The notes below the pieces were generated by a model. It was not told the origin of the DNA. It did not search any database and was given only the letters and a program-made list of their open reading frames with translations. The position numbers and the translations under genes were made by a program. Positions 55,475 to 64,000 of a stretch of 64,000 bases of DNA are shown one piece after another. The stretch's first letter is position 1. Each line of letters starts with the position of its first letter. The stretch comes from Arthrobacter sp. Edens01 (GTDB lineage Bacteria > Actinomycetota > Actinomycetes > Actinomycetales > Micrococcaceae): the NCBI RefSeq assembly GCF_001307035.1, contig NZ_LKIU01000005.1:1735030-1799029 (forward strand), written 5' to 3'.

Positions 55475-56143
55475 CTAGCTGACGGAACCGTTGGGCCAGG
55501 CGTGGTGTTCGGAATGGTGCTCCGGCCACGGCGCATCGCCCGGACGGAGATCTGCATAGCCGTTGCCGCGCGCCGCGGCAGCGGCCAGCACTGCAGCAGC
55601 AGCTGAGGGGCTGTGCACGCGGCCTTCCAGGACGGCCTTCACGGCGTCGTCCAGGTCCACCCACAGCATTTTGATCTCTGCTTCTTCGTCGAAGCGTTCA
55701 TGACGTTCGGCATCGGGGACTTCATGCAGTCCGCGGGCAAGGTAGATGCGAAGTTCTTCGCGGGAGGATCCCGGGGAAAGGAACAGGTCCGTCAGTACGC
55801 TCCAGTCCTCCGCTACCAGATCCGCTTCCTCAGCCAGCTCGCGGACGGCGGCGGCGAGGTAGTCCTCACCGTCAACGTCCAGCAGGCCGGCGGGGATCTC
55901 CCAGAGGGTCATGCGCACCGGGTGCCGGTACTGGTTGATGAGCAGGATCTGGCCCTGTTCATTCATGGCCAGGATAGCCACGGCACCGGGGTGCCGGATG
56001 AAGTCGCGGACCAGGGGCTCGCCGTCGTCAGTCAGGGTGAACTTTTCACTCACCACGTCCCAAATGGGACCGCTGTAGGCTACGGATGATTCCAGCAGCC
56101 GTCGCGGACTCTGTTCGTCGGCGAACCCCCGGTCTTCGCTCAT
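55475..56143 (-). CDS. NUDIX hydrolase (ADP-ribose pyrophosphatase type)
   Basis: A 222-residue NUDIX enzyme with the box [22 protein letters not shown]. The segments [27 protein letters not shown] (in parts) and [18 protein letters not shown] are typical of ADP-ribose pyrophosphatases, which hydrolyse ADP-ribose to AMP and ribose 5-phosphate. It sits 4 bp after pyrG, and xerD begins 8 bp downstream. It corresponds to Rv1700 in gene order. Confidence 0.92.
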   Translation of the reverse strand: MSEDRGFADEQSPRRLLESSVAYSGPIWDVVSEKFTLTDDGEPLVRDFIRHPGAVAILAMNEQGQILLINQYRHPVRMTLWEIPAGLLDVDGEDYLAAAVRELAEEADLVAEDWSVLTDLFLSPGSSREELRIYLARGLHEVPDAERHERFDEEAEIKMLWVDLDDAVKAVLEGRVHSPSAAAAVLAAAAARGNGYADLRPGDAPWPEHHSEHHAWPNGSVS

Positions 56144-56147
56144 GTCC

Positions 56148-57824
56148 TTACGCCTCCGCGCCCTGGTGGGCCAGCGCGGCCTTGATCAGGCCGGCGAACA
56201 GCGGATGAGGGCGGGTGGGCCGCGAGCTCAGTTCCGGGTGCGCCTGGGTGGAGACGTAGTACGGGTGGACTTCTTCAGGCAGTTCAACGTACTCCACCAG
56301 CGAACCGTCCGGGGAGGTACCGGAGAAGACCAGACCGGCTTCGGCGATCTGCTCGCGGTAGGCGTTGTTGACCTCGTAGCGGTGGCGGTGGCGTTCGGCG
56401 ACGGCGGTCTTGCCGTACGTCTTGGCCACAACGGAGCCTTCATCGAGCTTCGCGTCCCAAAGGCCCAGGCGCATGGTTCCGCCCATGTCGCCCTGGCCTG
56501 CCACGATGTCCTTCTGCTCGGCCATGGTTGCGATAACCGGGTACTTGGTATCCGGTTCGAATTCGCTCGACGAGGCACCTTCGAGGCCCACCACGTTGCG
56601 GGCGTATTCGATGACCATGCTCTGCAGGCCCAGGCACAGGCCCAGGGTCGGCAGCTTGTTTTCGCGTGCGAACTTCAGCGCGCCGAGCTTGCCTTCGAGG
56701 CCGCGGATACCGAAACCGCCGGGGACACAGATGGCGTCCACGCCGGCGAGTGCCTTGCGGGCACCTTCTTCGGTGGCGCAGTCATCGGAGGGGACCCAGC
56801 GGATCTTGACCTTGGTGTTGTTGGCGAAACCGCCTGCACGCAGGGCCTCGGTGACGGAGAGGTAAGCGTCGGGCAGGTCGATGTACTTGCCCACCAATGC
56901 CACTTCGAGGTGATGCTTGGGGTTGTGGACGGCCTCGAGCAGGCGGTCCCACTTGGTCCAGTCGACGTCCTTGAACTTCAGTCCCAGGTGCTGGACGATG
57001 TACGCGTCCAGGTTCTGGGAATGCAGGGTCTTGGGAATGTCGTAGATGCTCGGCGCGTCGGGGCAGCCGATGACGGCATCAACGTCGACGTCGCACATGC
57101 GTCCGATCTTGTCGCGCATCGCGTCCGGCACGGGCCGGTCGGAGCGGATGACGATCGCGTCCGGCTGGATACCGATGGAGCGCAGGGCTGCCACGGAGTG
57201 CTGGGTCGGCTTGGTCTTCAGTTCCTGGGAGGGGCCGATGTACGGCACCAGGGAAACATGCAGGAAGAAGACGTTGTTCCGGCCAATGTCCTGGCGCACC
57301 TGCCGTGCGGACTCGAGGAACGGCTGGGACTCGATGTCGCCCACCGTGCCGCCGATTTCCGTGATGATGACGTCCGGAGCCTTCTTCGCCTCGGAGGGCA
57401 GGCGCATCCGGCGCTTGATCTCGTCGGTGATGTGCGGGATGACCTGGACTGTGTCACCGAGGTATTCGCCGCGGCGTTCCTTGGCGATGACGGTGGAGTA
57501 CACCTGGCCGGTCGTGACGTTCGCGGACCCGTCGAGGTTTTCATCAAGGAAACGCTCGTAGTGTCCGATGTCGAGGTCAGTCTCGGCGCCGTCGTCGGTC
57601 ACGAAGACTTCACCGTGCTGGAAGGGGTTCATTGTGCCCGGATCCACATTCAAGTAAGGATCGAGCTTCTGCATGGTCACCGAGAGGCCACGTGCCCGAA
57701 GCAGGTGACCGAGGCTTGAGGCCGTCAGTCCCTTACCGAGGGAAGAGGCCACACCGCCGGTGACGAAGATGTGTTTGGTCGTAGAAGACGACTTGGGAAA
57801 CCTGGAATTTGATCGCTGCACCAC
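56148..57824 (-). CDS. pyrG: CTP synthase
   Basis: A 558-residue CTP synthase, making CTP from UTP, ATP and glutamine. The synthase domain begins [20 protein letters not shown], with [14 protein letters not shown] further on; the C-terminal glutamine amidotransferase has the nucleophile Cys in [13 protein letters not shown] and the His/Glu pair in [11 protein letters not shown]. The start is GTG 57824 ([18 protein letters not shown]); the upstream frame overlaps recN. It follows recN after 37 bp. Confidence 0.96.
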   Translation of the reverse strand: MVQRSNSRFPKSSSTTKHIFVTGGVASSLGKGLTASSLGHLLRARGLSVTMQKLDPYLNVDPGTMNPFQHGEVFVTDDGAETDLDIGHYERFLDENLDGSANVTTGQVYSTVIAKERRGEYLGDTVQVIPHITDEIKRRMRLPSEAKKAPDVIITEIGGTVGDIESQPFLESARQVRQDIGRNNVFFLHVSLVPYIGPSQELKTKPTQHSVAALRSIGIQPDAIVIRSDRPVPDAMRDKIGRMCDVDVDAVIGCPDAPSIYDIPKTLHSQNLDAYIVQHLGLKFKDVDWTKWDRLLEAVHNPKHHLEVALVGKYIDLPDAYLSVTEALRAGGFANNTKVKIRWVPSDDCATEEGARKALAGVDAICVPGGFGIRGLEGKLGALKFARENKLPTLGLCLGLQSMVIEYARNVVGLEGASSSEFEPDTKYPVIATMAEQKDIVAGQGDMGGTMRLGLWDAKLDEGSVVAKTYGKTAVAERHRHRYEVNNAYREQIAEAGLVFSGTSPDGSLVEYVELPEEVHPYYVSTQAHPELSSRPTRPHPLFAGLIKAALAHQGAEA

Positions 57825-57861
57825 GGAATTCGAGCCTATCACCTTTTGTTGGTTGGAGTAC

Positions 57862-59586
57862 TTACTTACCGGGGACGGCGGCCGTCGCCAGCAGTTCCTC
57901 GGCGTGGGCACGGGCCGACTCCGAGTCCTCATGGCCCGCAAGCATCCGGGCCAGTTCCCTGATCCGGGCCTCACGATCCAGCACAACGACGTCGCTGGCG
58001 GTCACGCCGGTTCCGTCGCCTGTCGAGGAAGAGGTTTTAATCACGCGGATGTGGTGGCCTGCGAAGGCCGCCACCTGGGGAAGATGCGTGACCACAATCA
58101 CCTGCACGTGGCGTGCCAGCATGGCGAGCCGGCGTCCAATTTCGATCGCAGCCTTGCCTCCGACTCCGGCGTCCACCTCATCAAAGACGAACGTCGGGAC
58201 CGGATCCACCTCAGCTAGCACAACTTCAATGGCCAGCATGACACGTGAAAGCTCACCGCCTGAAGCACCCTTGCCCAACGGCCGGGGCGGGGCACCCGGA
58301 TGCGGTGCAAGCAGGAATTCGATCGCATCGGCGCCGTGCGGCCCGAGCTCCCCCGTGGGTTCCACGTTGATGAGGAGCCTGGCGTCGGGCATCGCCAGGG
58401 CAGTCAGTTCGCTGCTGACCCGCTCTGCCAGTTCGGCGGCCGCTTCGGAGCGAAGCTTGGTCAGTCCCGCGGCTTCGTCCTGGAGGCGGGCCTGAAGCTC
58501 GGTCAGTTCTGCTTCGAGTGCTTCGATCCGGTTGCTGTCGTCGCCCAGATCAGCCAGGCGTGCCCGGCTGGTTTCGGCCCATTCCAGGACCTCGTCGATC
58601 GAGGGAGCGTACTTGCGCACCAGCGTGGCCAGTTCCGCCCGCCGGGATTCGACTTCGGCCAGGCGACCGGGACCCTCTGAGTCCAGCGAGGCACTGTAGC
58701 TGGAGAGCTCGGCTGCGATGTCGGCGAGGATGTAGCCGACTTCCGCGAGCCTTCCCGCTGCGGCTGCGAGGACCGGGTCGTGTTCGCCGGCGAGTTCGAG
58801 CTGGCGTTTGGCGGCGTCCACCAGGGACGTGGCGTCTGAGCCGTCCGAGAAGTCCCCTGCGATGAGGGCCTGGTGCGCTCCCACCGAGGCGGTACGCAGT
58901 TCCTCGACGTTCCCCAGGCGCATTGCCTCTGCCTTGAGGTTCTCGTCCTCCGCCGGAAGAGGCGCGACGGCGTCGATCTCTTCGAGCGAGGCTGCCAGGT
59001 ACTCCGCCTCCCGGAGCCGTTCCCGGGCGGTTTCGCGCAGCTCCGTCAGTTCAGCGCCTGCAGCACGCCAACGCTCATACCCCTGGCGGTAGGCCCTAAG
59101 GGCACCTGCCAGTGATTCTCCGGCATATTTGTCCAGAGCTTCACGCTGCGCGGCCGCGCTCTTGAGCCGCAGCTGGTCTGTCTGACCGTGGACTGCCACC
59201 AGGTGTCCGCCCACCTCGGCCAGGACTCCCACCGGTGCGGAACGGCCACCCAGGTGGGCGCGGCTCCGTCCGTCCGCATTGACGGCGCGGGCCACAAGGA
59301 GCTCTACCTGGCCGTCGTATTCTTCCAGTTCTGCACCGGCGTCCGCCGAACGCAGGACTGCCGGGCTGTCCGGCGAAAGCCGCACCACTGCCTCAGCCAG
59401 GGCCGATTTTGCACCGGTTCGAACTGCCCCGGCGTCGGAGCGTGCGCCAAGCAGCAGCCCGAGGGCGGTGATGACCATGGTCTTGCCGGCACCGGTCTCG
59501 CCGGTCACGACGGTAAAGCCGGGCCCCAGGGTCAGTGTTGCGTCAGTGATGACGCCGAGGTCCCGGATGCGGATTTCTTCGATCAC
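57862..59586 (-). CDS. recN: DNA repair protein RecN
   Basis: A 574-residue SMC-like ATPase for double-strand-break repair. Walker [17 protein letters not shown] is at about 28-43; the two coiled-coil arms ([40 protein letters not shown], in parts) flank the middle, and the signature [15 protein letters not shown] with Walker [14 protein letters not shown] closes it. Full length. Its start overlaps the end of nadK by 4 bp. Confidence 0.96.
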   Translation of the reverse strand: MIEEIRIRDLGVITDATLTLGPGFTVVTGETGAGKTMVITALGLLLGARSDAGAVRTGAKSALAEAVVRLSPDSPAVLRSADAGAELEEYDGQVELLVARAVNADGRSRAHLGGRSAPVGVLAEVGGHLVAVHGQTDQLRLKSAAAQREALDKYAGESLAGALRAYRQGYERWRAAGAELTELRETARERLREAEYLAASLEEIDAVAPLPAEDENLKAEAMRLGNVEELRTASVGAHQALIAGDFSDGSDATSLVDAAKRQLELAGEHDPVLAAAAGRLAEVGYILADIAAELSSYSASLDSEGPGRLAEVESRRAELATLVRKYAPSIDEVLEWAETSRARLADLGDDSNRIEALEAELTELQARLQDEAAGLTKLRSEAAAELAERVSSELTALAMPDARLLINVEPTGELGPHGADAIEFLLAPHPGAPPRPLGKGASGGELSRVMLAIEVVLAEVDPVPTFVFDEVDAGVGGKAAIEIGRRLAMLARHVQVIVVTHLPQVAAFAGHHIRVIKTSSSTGDGTGVTASDVVVLDREARIRELARMLAGHEDSESARAHAEELLATAAVPGK

Positions 59587-60527
59587 GGAATTACTCCTCC
59601 GCTGTCGGCTGCGTCTGCGGGATGTGCCACGGGTCCGCGCCAGCCCTGCGTCGGCAGCTGGAACTTGCGGACCAGCCGTTCCGAGAAAGGCGTCTGGTGG
59701 GTTCTGGCCAGCCGGACGGGAACGTCCGAACGGGTAACTTCCACACGGGCTCCGGGCGGCAGGTCCAGGCTGCGCCGGCCGTCACACCAAAGCAGTCCGT
59801 TGGCCGCGTTGCGGGTAAGGATTTCCACGGCGAGGATCGAATCCGGCGCCACCACCAGCGGGCGGGAGAACACGGCATGGGCGCTGATGGGCGTGATCAG
59901 CAGGGCCTCAACCTCGGGCCAGACCACCGGCCCCCCGGCGGAAAACGCGTAGGCGGTGGATCCGGTGGGAGTTGCCATGACAACACCGTCGCAGCCGAAG
60001 GAGGAAATGGGCCGTCCGTCAACCTCCATGACAACCTCGAGCATGCGCTGCCTGTCCGCTTTCTCCACGGCGGCTTCGTTCAGTGCCCAGGTATGTGCAA
60101 GAAGGGTGCTGTCCAGCCACACCTTGACGTCTATGGTGAGGCGTTCCTCCACGGTGTAAGCCCGGTCCACGACCCAGCCCACGGTCTTCTCCAGGTCTTC
60201 GCGTTCACTTTCGGCCAGGAAACCAACGTGGCCGAGGTTCACGCCCAGAAGGGGAACCTCCGTGTCCCGCACCAGTTCAGCCGCGCGGAGGATGGTTCCG
60301 TCGCCGCCCAGGACCATCCCCAGATCGACGTCGGTCAGCTGGACGTCTTCGTCCAGGATCTCGGTGGGGACAGTGAGCTGGCCGTATTCGCCCTGGACGT
60401 CTTCGAGGTCCTTGCGCCGCATCACCGGTACCAGTCCGGCGGCATTGAGCTGCGTGCAGACTTCCTGGGCCGCAGCCATGGCGGCCTTCCGGCCGGTGTG
60501 CGCGAGCACCAGTATCCGTCTGCTCAT
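59583..60527 (-). CDS. nadK: NAD kinase
   Basis: A 314-residue NAD kinase that phosphorylates NAD to NADP using ATP or polyphosphate. The GGDG motif is at 74-77 (LGGDGTILRAAEL), followed by LGVNLGHVGFLAES and the NAD-binding TPTGSTAYAFSAGGP. The C-terminal 50 residues are poorly conserved. It overlaps recN by 4 bp; tlyA lies 90 bp upstream. The same order, tlyA-ppnK-recN, is found in M. tuberculosis (Rv1694-Rv1696). Confidence 0.95.
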   Translation of the reverse strand: MSRRILVLAHTGRKAAMAAAQEVCTQLNAAGLVPVMRRKDLEDVQGEYGQLTVPTEILDEDVQLTDVDLGMVLGGDGTILRAAELVRDTEVPLLGVNLGHVGFLAESEREDLEKTVGWVVDRAYTVEERLTIDVKVWLDSTLLAHTWALNEAAVEKADRQRMLEVVMEVDGRPISSFGCDGVVMATPTGSTAYAFSAGGPVVWPEVEALLITPISAHAVFSRPLVVAPDSILAVEILTRNAANGLLWCDGRRSLDLPPGARVEVTRSDVPVRLARTHQTPFSERLVRKFQLPTQGWRGPVAHPADAADSGGVIP

Positions 60528-60617
60528 CTGTTCCAGTCCTGTTCTGCCCCGTTACGGAGCCAGTGTGTTGCCGTCCCGCCAGTCTTCTACGGTGTGCGGG
60601 GCGTCTGCAAACGCCGG

Positions 60618-61424
60618 CTACCCCTCAAAGACCCCGTTGACTGCGGTGGAAGCCGCGGCCCCGCGTTCAGCGGCGTCACGGACCGGACCCGCAGGCACCG
60701 TCATCCACATAAAGAATTCCACATTCCCGTTCTGGCCGGGCAGAGGACTCCGGGCGATTCCGCTTATTTCAAGTCCCGCCGCCACCGCAGCCTCCGCCAC
60801 GCGTTCAACGGCCAGCCGGTGCCTTGCCGGATCGGTAACGACGCCGCTGCGGTCGAGCAGCTCCCGGCCTACCTCGAACTGCGGCTTGGCCATGAGCAGC
60901 AGGCTCCCCCCTGGCCTGGTTACTGCCGCCAGGGGTTCCACGACCTTGGTCAGGGATATGAAGCTGAGGTCTGCGACGGTGAGGTCCACAGTTCCGCCGA
61001 TGTCCTCTGAAGTGAAGTACCGGACGTTCATCCCTTCGAAAACGCGGACACGCGGGTCGGCGCGGAGGGAATCCACCAGCTGCCCATGCCCCACGTCAAC
61101 GGCGGCGACTTCACGTGCACCCGCACGAAGCAGTACATCGGTAAAGCCGCCCGTAGACGCCCCGGCGTCCAGGCACCTGAGGCCTGTTGGGTCGACGGCG
61201 GGAAAAGCAGCCAGCGCACCGGCAAGCTTGTGCCCGGCGCGGCTGACGTAGTCGGGGTTTCCGTCTTCGCTGACGCTTAGCTGGTCCTGGGCCTGAATGG
61301 GCGTGGACGCTTTGGTAAGCACAGTCGATCCGCGCAGCACCCTTCCGGCGGAGATCAGCTTGGCGGCGTGGGTCCGGGAGCGGGCCAGTCCGCGGGAAAC
61401 AAGTTCCTGGTCCAGGCGCGCCAC
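60618..61424 (-). CDS. tlyA: TlyA-family rRNA 2'-O-methyltransferase
   Basis: A 268-residue protein with an N-terminal S4 RNA-binding domain (RLDQELVSRGLARSRTHAAKL) and a FtsJ-like methyltransferase with SAM loop CLDAGASTGGFTDVLL and the Lys in MAKPQFEVGRE. In mycobacteria TlyA methylates 16S C1409 and 23S C1920 and its loss gives capreomycin resistance. The start is GTG 61424, just downstream of the stop of the small gene at 61426-61719; the longer frame is antisupported by that gene. Length is that of the family. Confidence 0.94.
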   Translation of the reverse strand: MARLDQELVSRGLARSRTHAAKLISAGRVLRGSTVLTKASTPIQAQDQLSVSEDGNPDYVSRAGHKLAGALAAFPAVDPTGLRCLDAGASTGGFTDVLLRAGAREVAAVDVGHGQLVDSLRADPRVRVFEGMNVRYFTSEDIGGTVDLTVADLSFISLTKVVEPLAAVTRPGGSLLLMAKPQFEVGRELLDRSGVVTDPARHRLAVERVAEAAVAAGLEISGIARSPLPGQNGNVEFFMWMTVPAGPVRDAAERGAAASTAVNGVFEG

Positions 61425-61425
61425 G

Positions 61426-61719
61426 CTACGCCACCCCCGGTCCGGGCAGGGCATTGCCCGGTCTGTCCGGAGACGTGCCCTCCGCCGGGTCCTCATTCAA
61501 GGCCGCGAGCAGTCCATCGTGGAGGTCCGCGTAGAGCGCGGCATGATCGGTCACAGGTGTCTCCCCCACTGCGTCCAGGCAGGACAGCACCGCATCCACG
61601 GCCGGGTCGCCGGTGAGGGGTAATTTGTCCCGTGCGGCATCCCCGGCACCGGTTTCGGTGCCGGCTTCAGCTCTGTGTTCAGTTCCGGATTGAGTACCGG
61701 ATTCCAGGCTTTCGTCCAC
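61426..61719 (-). CDS. Small acidic protein between the HAD gene and tlyA
   Basis: A 97-residue protein of unknown function. The first third is low-complexity and acidic with Thr/Glu/Gly repeats, then comes a conserved-looking helix: DPAVDAVLSCLDAVGETPV, followed by ALYADLHDGLLAALNED. A small protein of this form lies at the same place (Rv1693) in mycobacteria, which supports its reality. It starts 9 bp after the HAD gene and ends 1 bp before the tlyA start, so all three are probably cotranscribed. Confidence 0.75.
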   Translation of the reverse strand: MDESLESGTQSGTEHRAEAGTETGAGDAARDKLPLTGDPAVDAVLSCLDAVGETPVTDHAALYADLHDGLLAALNEDPAEGTSPDRPGNALPGPGVA

Positions 61720-61728
61720 GGAGTCAGC

Positions 61729-62724
61729 CTAACTTGCGGCGCTGACAGTCCAGCGGACTGTCGGGGCCGTCGGCTCGGCGGCATCCGGATGTGCAGCCCA
61801 CCAGGCAGCGCATGCTGCACGCCATCCGTCCAGGTCACCTTCCGCTGAATCGATGCGTACCTCGCCCCCGCTGACCTGTGCCGAAGCAGCACCGCAGCGG
61901 AAGCCACCGTCCAGGGGTTCGACCTCCGGATAAGGTTCGTACAGCGCGGCCAGCGACGGGACCAGGAAGTCCGGTCGCATGCTGGAGGGTGCAGCCATTG
62001 CGGAGGCAGGGCTATCCACGCCGGTGAGAACCAGCGCGGTGGCATACCGGGCGTTGGTGCCGCCCAGGATGTCCGTGTCCAGCCGGTCCCCAATGACAAG
62101 CGGGCGTTCAACCCCCAGGTGACGTGCCGCCGTCGTAAACAGCGGGGCTTCCGGCTTGCCAGCCACTACCGGCGTCTTTCCGGTGGCAGCAGCAACAGCG
62201 GCGACCAGGGTTCCGTTGCCCGGTGCTATGCCCCGGGCCTGCGGAATGGTGAGATCGGTGTTGGTCGCAACCCACACCGCCCCCGTTGTTATGGCAAAGG
62301 CCGCTTCTGCCAGGTCTTTCCATCCCAGCCCCGGATCGAAGCCCTGGATCACGGCAGCCGGCTTATCCTCTGCCGAGGCAACAGGGACCAAGCCCTGCGC
62401 ACGAACCTGCTCCGTCAGCGTTGCGCTGCCGGTAACCAGCACCGTGCTTCCGGCGGGCACGAGGCCCGCCAGCAGTTCTGCCCCTGCCTGCGCGGATCCG
62501 AAGACGTTCTCCGGGGTTGCCGGTGCTCCGAGTTCGCGCAGGTGTTCGGCGACGGTGGCCGAGGAACGCGACGCGTTATTCGTGATGTAGGCCAGTTTTA
62601 CGCCGGCAGCTTCCAGTCCCTGAAGCGCCTCGGGTGCTCCAGGGATGGCGTGCGGACCGGCGTAGACAACGCCGTCGAGGTCTGCGAACAGCGCGTCGAA
62701 GCTGCTGAGCAGGGCCTTAGTCAT
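61729..62724 (-). CDS. HAD-IIA family phosphatase (Rv1692 type)
   Basis: A 331-residue HAD hydrolase of the NagD/glycerol-3-phosphate phosphatase group. The nucleophile and acid Asp are D15 and D17 (FADLDGVVYAG), motif II lies in ITNNASRS, the Lys in VVAGKPEAPLF and the acidic motif in VIGDRLDTDILGG. M. tuberculosis Rv1692 is a glycerol-3-phosphate phosphatase active in lipid turnover (established there). The start is ATG 62724, 8 bp inside the end of the upstream TPR gene; the longer frame shadows that gene. Confidence 0.92.
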   Translation of the reverse strand: MTKALLSSFDALFADLDGVVYAGPHAIPGAPEALQGLEAAGVKLAYITNNASRSSATVAEHLRELGAPATPENVFGSAQAGAELLAGLVPAGSTVLVTGSATLTEQVRAQGLVPVASAEDKPAAVIQGFDPGLGWKDLAEAAFAITTGAVWVATNTDLTIPQARGIAPGNGTLVAAVAAATGKTPVVAGKPEAPLFTTAARHLGVERPLVIGDRLDTDILGGTNARYATALVLTGVDSPASAMAAPSSMRPDFLVPSLAALYEPYPEVEPLDGGFRCGAASAQVSGGEVRIDSAEGDLDGWRAACAAWWAAHPDAAEPTAPTVRWTVSAAS

Positions 62725-64000
62725 TGCTGTCCGCGGTCTCGCGGGCGTCGTCGTCCTCGCTGTCTGCTTCGGCTTCTTCGGCTCCCAGCAGGGCTTCGCG
62801 CTCATCGCTGGGCAGCGCGTCGTCGTCATCGCCGTCGGAGTCGACACCTGAAGCGTCAGGGGCAGCCTCGGCGCGCTCCGCGTAGTTTCCGGAACGGTCC
62901 TCGGCCGAAGCTGCGTGCTCGGCCTTCTCGGCGTCACGGCGGAAACGCGGCTTGGCCTCGGGTTCGTCGTCCTCGCCCAGGTCCATGATTTCCGGCTCCG
63001 CGAATTCGCCGAGTCCCAGGACGCTTTCCGCGAGCAGTGCCTGACGGCGCCACGGCTCAGCTTCGCTTCCCCGGCCGGCCAGTTCAAGGGCGTCTGCGTA
63101 GGCACGGAACAGGCGGGGGCTGTAGGAGAAGGCGCGGTTCTTATCCAGCTGCGGGATCTCCAGTGCGCTCACAGCGGCGTCGTACTGCTCCATGTCCATG
63201 CGGGCACCTGAGGCAACAATGGCGACGTCGACCTTGCCTGCGTTGTCCAGCTCCGCCGCTTCCTCAGAGCGGACCAGGTCCAGGGCGCGGTCGGGACGGC
63301 CCAGGCCGCGTTCGCAGTCGGCCATCATGGCCAGGTACTCGTTGGAGCCGCTGATCCGGCGGTGCGTGCGGAACTCGCGCAGTGCGTCGCCGAATTCTCC
63401 GGCTGCGTAGGCAGTCAGTGCTACGGCTTCGCGGACGGCAGCCAGCCGGCCGCCGCGGCGGGAAGCTGCGAGGGCGTGCTGGAACGCGAGCTCAGGGTCC
63501 GTGTCGATCAGGCGGCCGGCCATGACCAGGTGCTTGGAGACCCATTCACCGTTGACCTCTTCGAGGTTGCGCAGCTGCGCACGGGTGACCTTGTCCAGCT
63601 CCTGGCCTGTAACGTCGTCGTCGATTTCCGGCGAGCGTTCCCGGTCAGCGCGGTTGGCGCTGCGCAGGTCACGGGCATTGTGCTTGCGTTCGGTGACGGG
63701 AGCTTCGTCAGCACCGTGGCGCTGTGGGCGGTCGTTGTCCTTGCGGAACGGCTTCCGCTCACCCCGATCGTTGTTGAACGGCTTACGGTCACCCCGATCG
63801 TTACCGAAGGAACGACGCTCACCATCACGCGACGGACGATCACCCCAAGGCTTACGATCCCCATCACGACCAGCAAACGGCTTACGCTCACCCCGGTCGT
63901 TACCGAAGGAACGACGCTCACCATCACGCGACGGACGATCACCCCAAGGCTTACGATCCCCATCACGACCAGCAAACGGCTTACGCTCACCCCGATCATT
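62717..64000 (-). CDS. TPR-type protein with Arg/Gly repeats and acidic tail (5' partial)
   Basis: At least 427 residues, running out of the window. The visible N-terminal part consists of 33-residue units (NDRGERKPFAGRD, then GDRKPWGDRPSRD and GERRSFG), two complete and a shortened one, strongly basic. A segment with mixed charge follows, then a helical, TPR-like region (WVSKHLVMAGRLIDTDPELA; ALREFRTHRRISGSNEYLA) and finally a tail with many Asp and Glu (DSDGDDDDALPSDERE). A homologous but repeat-free protein (Rv1691) occupies this place in mycobacteria. Basic repeats and an acidic tail suggest nucleic-acid or ribosome contact; no activity is known. The ATG at 63523 is internal, not the start. 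Confidence 0.82.
   Translation of the reverse strand, partial: NDRGERKPFAGRDGDRKPWGDRPSRDGERRSFGNDRGERKPFAGRDGDRKPWGDRPSRDGERRSFGNDRGDRKPFNNDRGERKPFRKDNDRPQRHGADEAPVTERKHNARDLRSANRADRERSPEIDDDVTGQELDKVTRAQLRNLEEVNGEWVSKHLVMAGRLIDTDPELAFQHALAASRRGGRLAAVREAVALTAYAAGEFGDALREFRTHRRISGSNEYLAMMADCERGLGRPDRALDLVRSEEAAELDNAGKVDVAIVASGARMDMEQYDAAVSALEIPQLDKNRAFSYSPRLFRAYADALELAGRGSEAEPWRRQALLAESVLGLGEFAEPEIMDLGEDDEPEAKPRFRRDAEKAEHAASAEDRSGNYAERAEAAPDASGVDSDGDDDDALPSDEREALLGAEEAEADSEDDDARETADSND
63801..64000 (-). repeat. 99-bp tandem repeat coding Arg/Gly-rich units
   Basis: Two head-to-tail copies of a 99-bp unit (63801-63899, 63900-63998) are nearly identical at the DNA level and keep the reading frame (33 codons each). 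A partial degenerate copy with similar codons lies to the left (about 63730-63800). The array may continue beyond the window. Near-identity at synonymous positions points to recent duplication or gene conversion. Confidence 0.9.

Noticed and set aside
63801..64000. CRISPR-like direct repeats
   Set aside because: The 99-bp units are contiguous without spacers and keep an open reading frame coding an Arg/Gly-rich protein.

Overview
The window is typical high-GC actinobacterial DNA, most likely from Arthrobacter or a close relative in the Micrococcaceae. Supporting signs are a mycothione reductase (mycothiol redox), a PASTA-domain Ser/Thr kinase, a GarA/OdhI FHA protein, FtsR-like and second MerR regulators, a TlyA methyltransferase, and two gene orders shared with Mycobacterium tuberculosis (idsA2-Rv2175c-pknL-aroG-plsC-fadD15, and parA-scpA-scpB-rluB-cmk-der / xerD-nudix-pyrG / recN-nadK-tlyA-HAD). 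The genus is an inference from gene content; no rRNA is present. Only one tRNA (Pro, GGG) is visible, and I see no insertion sequence, phage or CRISPR array.

Layout. 1-14 kb: end of an unknown secreted-type protein, polyprenyl diphosphate synthase, Rv2175c-type DNA-binding protein, a LysM/transglycosylase wall enzyme, the PASTA kinase, class II DAHP synthase, PlsC acyltransferase, an esterase, a small membrane protein, a ROK glucokinase, a FadD15-type acyl-CoA ligase and mycothione reductase. 14-21 kb: pyruvate carboxylase, an orphan ParA-like ATPase, then the conserved garA-ftsR-bifunctional nuclease block with a second MerR regulator. 21-34.5 kb is an accessory region: a Rox-type FAD monooxygenase (predicted rifamycin-inactivating), a sugar-dehydrogenase lipoprotein, a membrane protein with a ferredoxin-reductase-like domain, a decayed TetR gene, two short-chain dehydrogenases (one without the catalytic Tyr/Lys), small hydrolases and membrane proteins, a MerR and a TetR regulator, a flavin monooxygenase-like protein, and a deleted glutaminase-STAS pseudogene. 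Two unusual inverted repeats lie here.

34.5-42 kb: tRNA-Pro and the chromosome-maintenance and translation cluster parA-scpA-scpB-rluB-tyrA-cmk-der, transcribed leftward with overlapping or near-touching genes. 42-53 kb: an organic-acid island with a DctA carrier, a CitA/DcuS-type two-component system whose kinase gene is frameshifted, propionyl-CoA synthetase, and a GntR-prpD-prpB-prpC methylcitrate operon flanked by two TGTATACA operator candidates. The methylcitrate cycle yields succinate and pyruvate, which fits with the adjoining dicarboxylate carrier. A MerR/DUF4188 pair follows. 53.7-64 kb: NUDIX-xerD-NUDIX-pyrG-recN-nadK-tlyA-small protein-HAD phosphatase-TPR protein, again one leftward run. 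The last gene leaves the window inside a 99-bp tandem repeat encoding Arg/Gly-rich 33-residue units.

The most interesting items are four consecutive 9-bp repeats upstream of the LysM wall enzyme (an MtrA-like array), the putative Rox gene, the membrane flavoreductase beside a secreted sugar dehydrogenase, the 87-bp nested inverted repeat at 28084-28170, the twin GntR operators, the broken dctS kinase, and the Arg/Gly-repeat protein. I did not find one convincing, wholly new multi-gene system.
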